Source of the DNA: Echiichthys vipera
Taxonomy: Eukaryota; Chordata; Actinopteri; Perciformes; Trachinidae
Direction: 5' to 3'
Assembly (NCBI GenBank): GCA_963691815.1
Contig: OY829655.1
Coordinates: 15,620,765-15,684,764 of the forward strand
DNA length: 64,000 nt
Shown: piece by piece, positions 14,601-29,600 of the stretch
Layout of the letters: each line of letters starts with the position of its first letter
How positions within the stretch are numbered: position 1 is the stretch's first letter
Translations under genes and position numbers: made by a program
Notes under the pieces: model-generated
Seen by the model: only the letters and a program-made list of their open reading frames with translations
What the model was told of the DNA's origin: nothing
Database searches by the model: none

Positions 14601-17600
14601 GCCTGTCAATTTCTGCTGATACATACTGGGGTGGTAGTCCATGGGGGGCAGAAGATCACTGCTTACGAGCTGCCTCAGCATTGCAAGTATGTTTCCGGGT
14701 AAGTCTTCAAACAAATCCATGTTTGCTGGCATGTCCCCACTCATCTGGGTCAGACCAGACAAGAGAGGCCTGAGGATGTCGTAGATTTTGGGCAGAACCT
14801 GGGTCAGCAGATCCAGTCCAGATGCTTGAGTGGAGGCCAACCATGCAGACATCTCAGCCACCTTCTGCACAATCACGTTTGAGTCGTTGGATGCAAGAAA
14901 GCTCTCCAAGGCTTGGTAAACCATAGGCGCATCCCCAAATATCTTCATGTCGGTCACCCATGTTGTAGCTTTCCTCATCATGTTGGTAAGTGATTTTACA
15001 TTGAGTCCAGAAAAATTTCCCCACATCATGGGAAAGGTGTCATCTAATGTGATGTTTGCAGAGGACAATAAGATCATGGCTGCTTCTTCGAAGAGTTCCT
15101 GGGATGAGCTGCTGTCTTGAAGAAGATGGTAGTTTTCCAGGATGTGGCTCAGTGTTTTCTCTACAGCTTCAGTGTAAGGTTGGATGAATGGGGCCATGCG
15201 TATGAGCTCATCTGACAGCATTTTGAAGGAAGACAAACTGAAGATGGGAGAAATTTAATGAAGGTGTTAATTAAAGTTAATTCCATAGAAATCTTGGGTA
15301 ACAAATGTCAATATGAATCGACATTTAAATGAATCACAATATGAATTAAATTATAATTAGATGATTGTAAGACCTAAAGCACTTGTCTGGACAATGGGAT
15401 AATTCTCACCTATTTTTTCACACAATGCAAACTATGTTTTTTTTTCTAAATTATTTTTCTGGACAAAGTGATTCCATTTAAATCGACAGACCAGAAGTAA
15501 TATTTCTCTATCATCTTGCTTTATACTTATTCGCATACTATTTTCCATTTTAGCCTTGATAATAGACTGTGGAGTATTTCCATCAATGATCTAGTATAAC
15601 TCATGTAGTCAGACTTGACGGATGCCCTGTGATATGCAAAATGTGATCCTTATCACCATGCCCGGCTCATTATCGCAGCTGGCGTATAAAGGGAAATCAA
15701 TTTTAAGAGGATGTCTCAGCTAGCTGAATCATGGTTAAGCTCCTATCTGTGCAGGTTGGCCTGTTTTCAAGCAGAATCACATTAAATAAATGAATCATAA
15801 TGCATATGTGATCACTGTAATTCTTTAATTAGGTATGAATCAAATTGGCCTGACTAGTTCATTGTGGATAATGAAGAGGTGATTTCATGTATGTATAAGT
15901 GGGTCTGTATGGGTCTTTGCAGGGGTCATAGGGATGCAACAGAATGCATTGGAAATGTACAGAATATACATTCAGATAAAATACTGTTTAATATGATCAC
16001 ACTCTAATGTTCAGTGGGTTTTGTTTTGTGACTGCACTATACGTTGATATGATGGCATCATATCCTGTGCCTTCAGTGTGGCCCAGTCTGTCTGATCTAC
16101 TACAGCCTCCATTGATGGAAAATAAAAATAAAATGGGAACAAAAGTATGCTATAACGGACTACTCCTCATGTGACTTTTGAACATTACACAGAAGCTGTT
16201 GCTCTTTCATTCTAATGTACTGATGCAACAAATGAATCTTTCATGTTGAAGTGCCCGCTCATCCACATGCCAAATTACCATTTTCACAATCATTGACAGA
16301 TGGCTGGTGCTTTTGTGTTTATTTTTTACGATAGTTTGATTTAGTTTTTTCCCATCCGCATTTCACAATGACCTATCCTACTTTGCCTCTGATGTGATAG
16401 TACCTGTTGCCTAATTCATAGAAGGCAGCACGGGTGGGAAAAAACTCAGTAGACAATGGCAGGCTTAATGCTACTACGGAACACTGATTAACAAGAACAT
16501 TCAACAATTGCATTTTATGTTATAACGGTTGCTGATCCCTGGTCTGCAGGGTAAATTTGTTGTCATGTCTTATAATAATAACCCCTTAATAAATACATGG
16601 ATTTGGGAGACCAGAGTATTTTCTGATGGTGTTAAGCATAGTACGTCCTGACCACAGTGAAGAGCACATCTTGGGAGAAATCACATAATCTTATTGTGGC
16701 TGTAAGTAGTCACCTGTTTTGCAATTGCATGTCTTGGAGCTGCTTGTATCCGTGCAGCTGTGCCTCTGGGCTCAGAGGCTGGCCTGCAAGCATAAAGAGC
16801 TGGCTGAAGAAAGCCATGATGAACTGCTCTGTCACAAGTGAGGTGTTAATGTTGGCTTGGTAGAGAGACTGTACAGTCTTGACAATCTTGGCAGCAGTGG
16901 CACTCACAGTCATTGGTCTCACACCCATGTGCTATACAGAAAACATAGAGCAGAGACGGACTGTAAGCAATGTGGCAGCTTTCTCTGCTTGTCAACACTG
17001 CCACCAAGTGGTAAAGCTGTTCACTGCAGAGAAAATGGGGTTTTTTGCCATTTTTGGCACACATTTTGATATAACATCTGGTCAAACAAATTCAGAATGT
17101 AATATCCTTCTTTAAATGAGTTTGCTTGCATTATCCTTATATAATTTGCCACGCATTTACTCACACTCATGTTCATGTGAGCGTAGACAGACTGGGATGC
17201 AGCATAGGCTTCAAATACTGGCTGCAGGCTGATGTTGCACCACAAAGCCATAGCGGTGTGGCTTAAGCCTGCTGCCTCTTGTACTGGCTCCCATGTTTTG
17301 AGCACTTCACTGCACTCCAATGTGCCATTAACCTAGAAGGGAAGATGGCAACATCTTATTCTGTTTCATATGCATTGTTCAAAGAAAACCAGTTCAGTTT
17401 GCAAGACAGATGGAAATAGAACAAAGTGTTGGTGAGACAAAAGACTAAGGCACTAGGGAGATATTCTTATCTCCCTGTTCATACAGTTTCCAGAGAAGAA
17501 AAGAAAAGGGCAGAAGTCTCACACAGGTATCATCGCTTCTCACAGAGTGACACACCAAGTACACACCCATGCATGCTGTATAACATATACAATGTATGTT

Positions 17601-20600
17601 CACAAACACTGGGTCAGTTATAGAGTTTCTGCCATGTCAGAAATATCTGGTAGATTGTAACAAGTTTCCCTTAAGGCAAGGGTTCCCAAACTTTTTCAAC
17701 GTTTTTCAGGTTCATGGGTTTTGGGTCTCAACACTAACTCTGGGGACGTCTGCTCTAAGGTATACAAGACTAAAAGGATAACAATGTATAAGTGCTCTGC
17801 TGCCCTATAATTAATTCTTTCATCACGGTATAGATTAGAGCCCATCTGATACTGGCTCTTTGAGGCTGACAGCATGAGAAAAAGATGATACAGTTAAACA
17901 ATAAACATGACAGTTACTATAAATGTAATAGTAATATTTGAGCAGCAGACTGAAGTATATGAAGCCTTAATAATACATTTTTAAGTAAAAGTAGGATATT
18001 TTGGCAAATGGTGCTTTTTACTCTCTTGTAGATAAATGAGGAGATCGGCGTGTCTGCAGGAAATAAGCTACGCCAGCAGCTGGTTAGCTTAGCAGCACAT
18101 GATTTTGAGAGTTATTGCTTGTTTTTGCCCTTCAATTTTGTACAAATTAAACAAAAGATATATAATGTGACGGTTTATGAGCCTTAGCGATTCTGGTAAG
18201 TGAATGGTGATACCTTTTAAAAGAGTCATGCTTAGTGTTTCACGGTTTTCAGCCTTTGTGCTAAGCTAAGCTAACCAGCTGCTGGCTGTACTGTGACTTC
18301 ATATTTACTGTACAGCACATGTGACAAAATCTGACAAGCACCTAGCTTGTTTTTGCGTGTCTGTTTTTTTCTTTCATACTGTACATCAAAAAAATGGTCA
18401 CCAATAGCTGCACTTCTTACCGCTGACTTCTTACCACTAACTGAGGTATATTCTTATCCTATGGATGAGGTGTAAATAATTGAATTTCAAATCCCAGCAA
18501 ACATCCAGTTGGAATCTGTATCCTAGTATGATGGTGTTGTCTGTCAAAAGCTTTTAGAAAGGGTAAATAAATTTGACAGGTTCTAAAGAAAACCATCCCA
18601 CCATGCCACGTGGAATCGATTAATACATTAGGTGTGATGCCAAGATGAGAGCTAGGTATTGTTAATCGCAGCAATGCATGAAGATTTATGCATTGGTACA
18701 GTAGCTCACCTCCCACCCCACTCTCACACATGCAAAAATGTCCACAAAACGTGCCATTGAAGTACACTGAGGACACTCGGGATACAAAGACTAGAAAAGA
18801 GACAACAGTAGCAGTCTAACCTGTTCAGCTGCCTTCACTGTGCTTTCAATGGCAAGTTGCATTCTTTCGGAGACCTCAGACAAGTCAAAATGACTGGTGT
18901 TCACAGACTGTGCAATTTCTTTCATCAGTGTCACCAGCGGTGTCTGAAGGCTCAGTATCATCACTGGGAGAAAGAAAAGACAGAGATAAAAAAGCTAGGT
19001 ATGTAAAACAAATTGTTGATAATATTTATGAAATGGTAGATGAGACTTTAGAACAGCTATTTCACGGATATTTAAGGTATGTCATGGTGTGAACGATGTC
19101 TAAGGGTGACATCTGTGTTTAATAATTTACATGAACTGAACAAAGAAAACAATTCTTCCTTCAGCGAATGAGTCTCTTTTCGTGATGTGTAAAAGGGATG
19201 ATTCTGGATCACATAACAGTGTATTTCTGTCCTAGCTTCACAAACATCGCACAAGCCTTGCTTTTCAGTAATATCCTCACCGTTCTGCGCTTGCATGTTG
19301 TTCACGATGCTTCCTATGATTTTCTCAAGCAGTGGGACAACAGACGGGACACTGTCCCATAACTCTGTTCCTTTGAGGGTTGACAGTACTGCCTCTAGTA
19401 TCTTTTGAAGTCTGTCACAACACATATGGCATTTGATTTAGATCAATCAGAAGCAACAGCTGTTTTTATTATGAAACAAAAGAAAAAACATGTTTGTGTA
19501 TTTCAATAATCACACAGACATACTTTACAGGCCATGCAGTTCAATACTGATCTGCCGCAGTACCAAAATCATGTAATTATTTGTTTTGTTTGTTTCCATC
19601 AAAAGTGTTAATTCAACTTACTTGTCCCACGTCTCTTCGTCTGCCTTTCCAGTCATCACCTGCTCCAGGACTGGAGCAAGATGAGCAAAGCCCTCCAGAG
19701 GTGGAGCAGTTGTTTGTTGGCCCGTGCCTCCCATGACAAGTGGCCAAAGCATGCTCAAGAGTTTGCCCACCTGAGCATTAAAAAAAGGGGGAAATTAGGC
19801 AGAAAACAAAACGATTCAATGCAAAACCTCAACTACAACAGTTGTGTTTTATGTGCCCTTTGATCCATGCAATATTATGAGAACATTGAGTTCAGGACGC
19901 ATGACATATGACCAATAACTGTCTTTCTGTTGTGATGATAAATGCGTTATACCCTCACACCTGTATGTAGACGTGTGAAGTGGGGAAACTGGATGTTGGC
20001 CAATAGTTTAAGTAGCAACAGAGATGGAATTTACATTTTATCTGAATGTTATCTAATGTTTACCTTGCAGACCTTTTAAATGTTTCATTTTCCACACTAT
20101 GAATTCAAACTAAATGTAATTGAAAGGGGAAAAAGAACAACAAGATAAACCCATAATGAACTTCTCATACATGCATGTGACAGTGTTTTAAAGCCTTACC
20201 TGGCCAAAGATTGCAGGCAATTCTTCCACTGATGCACTCTCAAAACTCTCCCAGAGACTCATGTTGCCTGAAACCACAACAAAAGTTCTTCTCAAAGTGG
20301 ACCTCAGCTTTAATATCAAACATAAAAACATAATCTTTCATGTGAAACGTATTCTTACGACTGATGACAGAAACATTTGTGCTACCACAGCTCTCAGTCT
20401 ATCTGGCATCAACGCTTAAATAATGAAGTGCACCATGCGCCCTCCACTCCATCAGAGTTCATCATGATTCAACATCTTGTCCACCTACAGTGACAAAGAG
20501 AAGGTGACTTGCCTTGGCCAGACTCCAAGATAAAGTGAGTGACATTAATGAGGACAGAGATGTAGGCCTGAGCTGTGCTGTTTGGCGGCAGGAAGCTCTG

Positions 20601-23600
20601 GACTGTTTTCATCTCGTTCAGAATCCTTAGGAAAGAGAGCGCATTAGTATTTCAGATATCAACGTGTCTTATCAAAAGATTGTCAATGCCTCATCAAAAT
20701 ATACTATCCATTTGGACCGGTGGTTGTTAATTATGATCGCTGAAATACAGAAGCCTGCTGGTTTTTATTATATTATTTTATTATATCTACTGACATGCAT
20801 TAATGTAATTAATTCCATCAACTAGTTGGTACAACAGTATAACTTAAAGCATCTTGAGTACTACTGCAATTTGACCTAGGGATGGAAATACTGTCGTCTA
20901 AAATAAAACTGCAATAAACTGATTTTGTTCTCCACTTGAGGGCAGCAGAAACAAGCTTTGAAAGTCGATATCGCACATTTGTCAGCAAACATTTGCTTTC
21001 ATGTTTTGTAGATAAGCATTAGTATAATTGTCATTCATTTACCTCATTAATCTAAGTCCAATATTGACTCTCTTTTTAGCTCTGGTTTGGTCTCTACCAT
21101 CGCTTCAGGGAAATATTTGGCTCTCTAGCTCCTAAATGCTGCAATTTGTTCACATCGTAGTTATTAACTGTCACAGCAGTTAGCGTAAAATTAGTTTTTA
21201 AAACATGTTCGCTGAAAAAACGTTACCTGCTGACGAGAGTAGTGAGAGTGAACCAAAACTGTGAAGCTGTGCGCCAGAAAATCCCAGTTATAAGCTAAAA
21301 AAATATATGCCCAAATGCTCCATAGAGCATTTCACCTGCAGAGTCAGGTGAAATGCTCTATGGGTTCCTCAGTACTTGTAACACTTTTCACGTACAAGTA
21401 CACATGTGATAAATAAATATTGATTATATGCTTTAGGCATTCAATTCCTAATTAATGACAGCACCATATTATTCACTTATACTTTATACAAAAAGCTAAC
21501 ACAAAGAGACTTGCTTCAAAGCATTACCCTTCTCACCAGTGGTAACCTTAGCAACCAAGCACCTGTTATACACAGATTTACACAGAGGATTTTTATTCTG
21601 GAGCATCATTTCAATTAGTTTATCTTTTCAAGCTCCACTACTAAGTACTTTTCATACTGCATATCATTTAGAAGGTATGTGACTTTACAGTGATGGTACT
21701 ACGTTTTAATTATTTTTTCAAAAGAATATTTCGAATATAATATTGTTTGTTTCTCTGACACCGCTTTTTTATTATCTACATTTGTTGATGGGTGCTAATT
21801 TTCTAGCCTTTTTCAACTGTATAACATAACATTATTATGGCAATCTAGACACTGTCCAATTAACTGTTAGGAAAATAGCAACATTTCTCACAATTGATTG
21901 ATGCTTTCGGGTCCACCAGCTGTAGAGATGCTCTCAAAATATGTGGTTGCTACTTTGAGTCCAAAAAGCAGGTATTCAGCAAACATTTCTGGTACTGTGA
22001 GTTGGATGACACTCTCAGCCCTCTTGAAGATGAGGAGGAAGGTGTTACGGGATGAAGCAAAACTCATGTCTGGGTGGACAATGAGCTTAAGTGAGTCCTG
22101 CACGATATCCAGGATGTTCTGCTGTACAAAGTGCGGCAGGGGGCCCGTGGCTGCGGTCAGGATCTGCATAACACTTTGGACTACTTCCGAGATGGCAGCT
22201 AAGAAGTGGTCACTCTGTAGGCCGCCTGGTTGCTCTGCCAACATCAGGGCTTTGCTCAGGGACTTGGTGATATTGACAATGACAGAGAGGTAGGCCTGTT
22301 GATCATCAGTGAGAACATTAACCATTGTTTCCAGCAAGTGCTGCAGGTCTGTGATGGGAGTGGAGGCATTAATGTTGGGGTTTCCCCATTGGAGCATACT
22401 AGTGAGGATCGAAGAGACATTGGGTTTTTCCATCCACTTCTGTATGAGGTCGAGGTATAACTTCACTTGGAGCTCAGTGGCCTGCATAATAGTTGTGTTG
22501 AGATGTGGGTTGTAGGTTAACTCCTGAGCCTCTAAGTTGATAAATATTAATTCTAATTGACGCCTGAGAATCTCAACTGTTGTGTGGCCAATTTTAATCA
22601 CCCCTTCACCATCTATTGGGTAGTTGAGGTTGTTTGACAGGAACTCAACCTGCTTACTGACAAACAAAGAGAAATCCACCTGTGCCAGCTGTAATGTCAA
22701 CTGCATTTGTGTGATGTCGTAAAAGTGGTGGAGAAGCTCTGACATCGAGCTTGTGCTGGTGATATTTTCCAACCTTTCCAAATACCATTCCACAATCTCA
22801 AGATACACTTTCTGAGCATACATAGGGTTCTGTAGCAAGGTGGTGTTCAAATTGTTAAATGGTTCTGTGTTGGCGACCAGCTGTATTAGACCCTCCACAA
22901 CTCTGATTTCCTTCATGATCTCTGGAGTGTACAAATGGTTCAGCTGGAGGTTCGTCTTGATGTTGGTCAAGGTGCTGTTCAGTGTGTGTGCAAGAGCCAC
23001 GTTAGGATCGGAGCTGAAGTCGGCTTGGACAACATCGCTGATAGCATTGTTGATGATTAACGGGATGAAGGAGAGCATGGCTGTCTCATTGCGGAGAGCA
23101 GGTAGGTGCTTCAGGTAACTGCTAACACCATTTATCAGTCCCATAACACACTGGCCTGTCGTCATCGGGTTGTGCTGTGATTCAAAACACTGGCGGACAT
23201 TGATAATCTCCATTATGTTTACCATCAGGTCGTTTATGTTGGCAGCTCCAGCTAGTGCAGCAATGTCGTCCAGCTCCTCAAGGGTTAGGTTTGACTGTCG
23301 CAGAGCATTCTGGACATCAGACACAGTTATATTTGGTGTAGCCAAGAGCAATCTGATGAAGTAAAGAGTCTGTTTTAAAGTTTCCACATAGGCAGCATCA
23401 CTGGAGGACAAGAGGAGTGAGAAGAAGGATGTCATTTCCTCACAGTCTCGTTCCTCCAGGACAATGTTGGTTGTAGATAATCCGAAGGTGACATTAGCGT
23501 TGGTAGAGAGCATCATGTCTAATATCTTGTCCAGGAACGTGAAGATTTCTGAGATTCCAGCTGCACAGTTTTTGCCTGCTGCGCATTCGGTCATCTGATA

Positions 23601-26600
23601 TTGCAGAGACATGAGATCACGGAGAAAGCGAGCAGCTTCCTGTTGGACTTCAGGTGGTAAGATTGCTATGAATTTCTGTGCCACAATATTCTGGGCAGCA
23701 TCCGGTCCAGCCTGAGTCAGGTTCTGAAGGCTCTCTGGGGTGAGAAGGTTAAGGAAGTCCTTGGCAATCAGGTGGAGGTCAGTGACTTGTGCCGCACTAA
23801 ACTGCCCACTTGGTAACAGGTGATGTTGGATTCTTCGCAGTCTAAACATAGACATGACGCATTCTTGAAGCTGGCGTATGTACCCAAGAATGATATTCAC
23901 TGGGTCTGCGTTTGGGGAATCCATTGCTGTCCTCAGTAGCTCCACTGCACTGAGGATGGCTTCTACAATGCCTGCTGAAGTCTGGTTGGTGAAAGGCTGG
24001 ATGGCTTCTCTGAGACGGTTCACAGAATCCGGGTCGAAGTAGTTTGAATAGGTGAGCAGAGTGTGTCCCATGATGCTGGAGACAGACATGGTAAGGTTAC
24101 CCTCCAAGGAGAGAAATTGCATGATCAATCTTTCCAGTTCAGGCATCGCTGGGTCTGTCTCATCGAAGGTAAAAAGGTGCTGGTTGAGCCTGCCAAGCTT
24201 CGAGGCAACATCGAGCACTGCAGAAATATTGAGGGGACCATCTCCGGTAAGCAAGGGCAGCAGTGGTCCCAGGCCTGTGGACTGTAGCAGGTTACCGATG
24301 ATGGGAAGCATGACATTGGGGTTAGTGATGCTCTGGTCAGGAAGCATGGCGATTGTGTTTACGAAGCCATCCAGGTTTTGAATCAGGTTTATCAGGTAAG
24401 CAGAGAGTGCATCTCCACCTTTGATTTCCTGTTTCAAAAATGATCCTGCCAGATATTTATAGGTGTCTCCTAATACATGCTGCAACAGATTCACAGTTCC
24501 TTTGAGACAACTGTAGAGGAAAGAGAGAAAAAAAAAGAAAATGTTAGAATTTTAAAAAATTGCTATGAGTAATGTGCTTTAAACAGCAACAACAATAACT
24601 AAAACTTCTTAAGGTGTTGTAACTCTGTAGTATGTTGAATTCTGCGTTTATGCAAAGTGACTGCCTGTTTAATCGTAATACAAATCACTAACAATACTAA
24701 TCAACAATAACTAAAACTTCTTAAGGTGTTGTAACTCTGTACTATGTTGAATTCTGCATTCATGCAAAGTGACTGCCTGTTTAATCGTAATATCGTAAAT
24801 CACTAACAATAGCAATCAGTTCATTTTAATCATTTATTAAATGAAATAGTAATAATATATATATATAGTATTGTCGGAAATACTGTTGTTCATTTTGTAT
24901 TTGTTAGATGAGAATACTGACACCACTCTCATATCTGTCCACTCAAGTATTAAGATAGACATGTTAGCTTAGCTTAAAACGAAGGCTAACATGGTTCGCC
25001 TGATTTTGTACAGTTACCAGGGCTCTCAAGTCTCATGCATTGAATGAGACGGTCACTCTTTTCTGTCTTTGATCACGCACTCCCACTACACATTGTATTT
25101 CTCACGCAGAAAAACAATTAATAATATGCTGCAGGGCAGTAGCACCAGCAGGAATCAAGCACCCATGCCCTGGAGCCAATTAAAAAAGAAATGGGGCTAC
25201 ACAATAGCACTTTAGTATCTGGGTAAGATTTAACGCATCAACCAATGAAAATAAAAGTATAGTATAGTTATCCTGGAATAATTACGTGACTCTGCTACAA
25301 CCATCTTGGAGCTCCGGGCATCACTTTGAGCACAGAGTCATCTCCTGTTTTAATGTTACATTACAACAAATTCGCAACTTGTTTGACACTAACACTAAAT
25401 CTCACTAATTAACACAAAATTTTGTTGGCCAGGTTCAGAGACTTCTTGGAGTTTTGTCATCCCTGTGAGTTTGCCAGGCCACCAAAAAATAGTCCTATGC
25501 ATAGTTTTAAAGCTAGTAGGTGGATGCTAAGCTAAGCTAACCAGCTACTGGCTATAGATTCATGTACCAAATGAGTGAGAATGGTCTGAGTATTGTCATC
25601 ATCATGATATATTATTATATCCTCCTAAATAGTTGTTTTAATGAATCAACACCCTATCCACCAATCAAAGTTAATAACAGAACAGAATATTAAATTACAG
25701 AGCATTTACAATACATGCATCGTCCCCATATTCAAAAAGACATAATTTGTTTAAACTAACAGGTACAAGCACTTACTTCACTAGGACGTCTTGGTCTGGT
25801 GACATCAGAGCCTGAGTCATTGCTTGAACCAATTGTGTCCATTCTAAACCAGTACTGCAATGAATGGTTGAGGAGTCGATGTCAATAGAACCTAAAGTAG
25901 TAAGTAAACATATATACTTGAATCAGTTGTGTTTATTCTCCAAGGTAAATAAATACATTCTTGGTTTTGGGTAACCTTTTGGCACTTTTGGCAATGAATA
26001 AATGTTTCTGGAAATATCTTCTCCAAAGATCCCCCCTACAAATGTTTAATTGAGCTTCATTGTAGCAGTCCAGTGATATATTCTATTAAGCTGTTTTCAC
26101 ATTGCCACGGGTGAAAAGCCCTGTAAGCCGTCTACTTTCGAGAATGTTTCCCAAAAAAAGATAGATGTTTTTTAAAGCGTTTCTTGCCACCGGGCGGTTA
26201 CTGCCCAGAGTTCAGCATGTGGAATGACAGTGCAAAATCTGTGCACGTTCATGTGGGTGGCTGCCTCCTTGGTCAAAACCTTTTTAGTTGCTTTATACAG
26301 TACACAGAGAAATAGCATTTTACAGACAAAATGTTTCTTTGAAAAATAAATAATAGAAAGCCATTTTTTTGTGGGTGATGACAATGCTCACAAGCTCTCG
26401 TAAGGACTAAGAGAACAAAGAGAAATTATTCTGCATGCTAATTAAATACACCATGACAAACAAGTGCATTAGTCTTCTGACATTTTGATAATAACATAAA
26501 ATTGTGATGATTGAAAACTATTTTAGGCCTCATTTGCCTCCTGTCTTGTATTGATGTATGCATTTGCTAAACAAAAAAAGAAAAGAGAAGAAAATAAAAG

Positions 26601-29600
26601 ATAGGAAAAAATGTTACTCACAGTTTGCTGGCTGAGTTGTGACACCGGGTCTGTAGTTCAAAATCCAGTAAATCATGTGGAAATAGTCTTTTACCTCAGG
26701 CCACAGTTGACTCTTCTCAATCTTTTCTCCAAAACTCACCATGAACAAGAAAACACTACAAGCAAAGCAGAGAACAACACTGTTAAGACAGTGAAATGAT
26801 AACCGAACGCATGGAATTGAAACATCATGCACAAAATCTAAAAACACATCATCATGGTGGAATATCTATCCTCCTATTTGGCATTTTTTTTCTTTCCACC
26901 ATATTCACTGAAATGGCCTTGTCTACTGTAACTTTGATCAAATGTCTTCACTTTAAAAAAAAAATGTTGGTGAGGAATTTTTTTAAGTCAAAGACATGTG
27001 AGTTTTACATTACAAAACAACATGTCAGCAACTGGAGCGAAAAGCACAAGAATGAAGACAATGTATTGCTTTCGTCGATGGCCTTTGTTCCTTCAGGAAT
27101 ACGGAGGCCAAGGTAAACACTACTGCAGAAAATATTTTCAAGCATCAGCTCAAATCTAAAGCAGATATGCAGAGAACAGAACATTCTCAATACCTTTGTT
27201 GAAGAGTCTCGGTAACATCATGACTGCTGTTGTCTGGCATCCAGTTCATCCAGTATGCTCCACCTAGCTCTGTGGCCAATCTCATGCCAAACTGCAGACT
27301 GGTATTGTTCAGCTTGTGCCACTCAGAGAGAATCATGGGAAGAGTCACGTTGTAGTCCTTTTGGCTGGTGATGGCGCTGAATACGTCTTGTGCCTGTGGA
27401 AACATAATATGAAACAAGATCTCAATCTTAAGCATTTCTCTATGACACTAAATATGAATGTGTGTTCATGTTGGACATGTTCCATATTAACAGCTTAAAT
27501 ATACTGCGAATTTCAGTACAGAACAACCCTAAAACAAATACATATTCCAATATAATACAGAAAAGTAAATAAAATAAATAAGTAAGATAAGTAAATAATC
27601 CTTTTTTTTCACATAACAAATTAATCAAAATGCAGTTGAGTAACTTTTACCTTATGAATCAATGGCAGCCAGTCCATCAGTAGTTCTTGCTGTAGAGCGG
27701 AGCTGTTCTGACAGATTATAGATCTCCACTGCTCGATCTTTATGCTCTCTGTTTTTAGGAGCCACTCAAAGGGATCCAATACATCCTTGCATGTTAAATA
27801 ACCAGGTGACAGAAGCTAGTAAAACAGAGGCAAAAAGCACAATGATCAGTGTTTTTTCCCTGATCTGTTAGCTCCATACTATTATCAAAAACCTCAAACA
27901 CGTCAAGGTACTATTACATATGACAGAGAGAAAGAGAGTTGTCAGCGGATCATGTGTGAAATTGATTACGTCAGACAGGTGTTCAGTAAGTCATCTTAGA
28001 CTTCTTGCACATAGGTTTATAATAAAAGATTTTTGCTTGGTTGCACAAGTCATTGGATACAATATTGGCAACAATAACTTCACAGTCACTGTTTGGTAGC
28101 AGTCAAACAGACAGACTTTAAACAGAGCCCAGTTTAACACAGTTACGGGCATACCTTAGAAATAACTTCCATCAGGCTGTCCAGGACACGACCAGTCCAA
28201 ACGCTTGCCTCAGACTGGTTTGTCAGGAGCATTGAATACGTAATTTGGAGTTGATTAGCATCTTTCAGCACATCATCAATCATTTCTGCAAACCACGGAG
28301 AGTGTAGACAACAAAAACAAAGCCAGACAGTTAACTACAGTTTTATTTAGTGATATGCTATGCTTTTGGACACTGTTAAGTCATCCACTTGTCACACATT
28401 TTCTGTTGTATAATACATCACAGGGCGTTGTTTTCCTCTGTTGTAATTTTCCTTTTTGTGTGTGTGTTTCCCGCAAGGTAACTCCTCCAGCCCTACTTTG
28501 GTTCAGCATCTTTTATCAGTCCCCTGGGATAGGGTGTCACCTTGTTCCATTCACCCCTGGGTTATAAAATACATGCACTACTCCACTTGTGCACACTTAA
28601 TGACCTGTGAGTGTATGAACTTTAAGATTCAGTTTCCCTGCTCTTCCCCTTCATTGTAATGGCTGACCCCAAAGTTTGTGTTTACTGTGTATGTTTTATT
28701 TAGGTTAAACATTTCTGTCAAAGGAATAAAATGTCTTTGCTTGTTAAGTGACTTATTTCAGGTGATATTAAATAAATAAATGAATAAATAATAAAATGAA
28801 TGTGCCTATAAAATAAGTTTTGAAGAACTAGTTAATAAATACATAAATAAAGTCAATATAGTTCAATGAATAATTAAATAGGTTTTTATTTGAGAAAATT
28901 ATGTTGATCACAGAGCTACTTTTATTTATTATATTACTTTTCTTTCATAGTTTCACATGTATTTATTTCAGGGACTTTTATTTCCTAATGCCACATATAT
29001 TTCACAGCTCTTTTTATTTTCATTTATTATATTCAAAATGATTGAGATGTAATTTTCTCATACATTCTGACCAAAGTAGCACAAGAATTATCTAACTAGC
29101 ACAACCTGCGGTCCCTCCACCTCATTCCATGCTACTAGAGGACTACTTCGCAAGCGGGCAGCAGCTCCAGAGAGGGACCCTCAGTAAGTAGTTGTGGCAA
29201 CACAAATTCAGCCAGCACAAACACCACAACCCCTGACTCCCTGTCGGATCAGTAAACTTTCCAGAGAAGTAGTCTCCTATGGGAGTGAGGAGGAGGGACG
29301 ATGGGGTGTGCTAGCTAGCTGGTAGCTAACTATTGTGCTGTGGCTTTGGTCTGGATCTGGGAGATAAGCGCGGTCCAATCATTTAAATAGAAAAAGCTTC
29401 CTCAAATAAATAAAAGTAGTCCGTTTTTTAGTCCATTTATTTCATAGCAATATTTATTCATTTCATAGGCATATTTATCTATGTTTTAATCTATGTATTT
29501 AATCTATGCTGAAATGACATTCCATAAGGCACGAATAGGAATCTCAAAGCTCTTTTCAGTAGGGTTGAAAATGAAATGTATTATAGTTTCATTGAGGCGT

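Noticed and set aside
20934..20952. CTCF site in abca12 intron 18
   Set aside because: CCACTTGAGGGCAGCA fits most core positions, but similar motifs are common in fish repeats and nothing else supports it.
21898..24381. plus-strand ORFs over abca12 exon 18
   Set aside because: They are antisense shadows of a long exon whose minus-strand frame chains with its neighbours.
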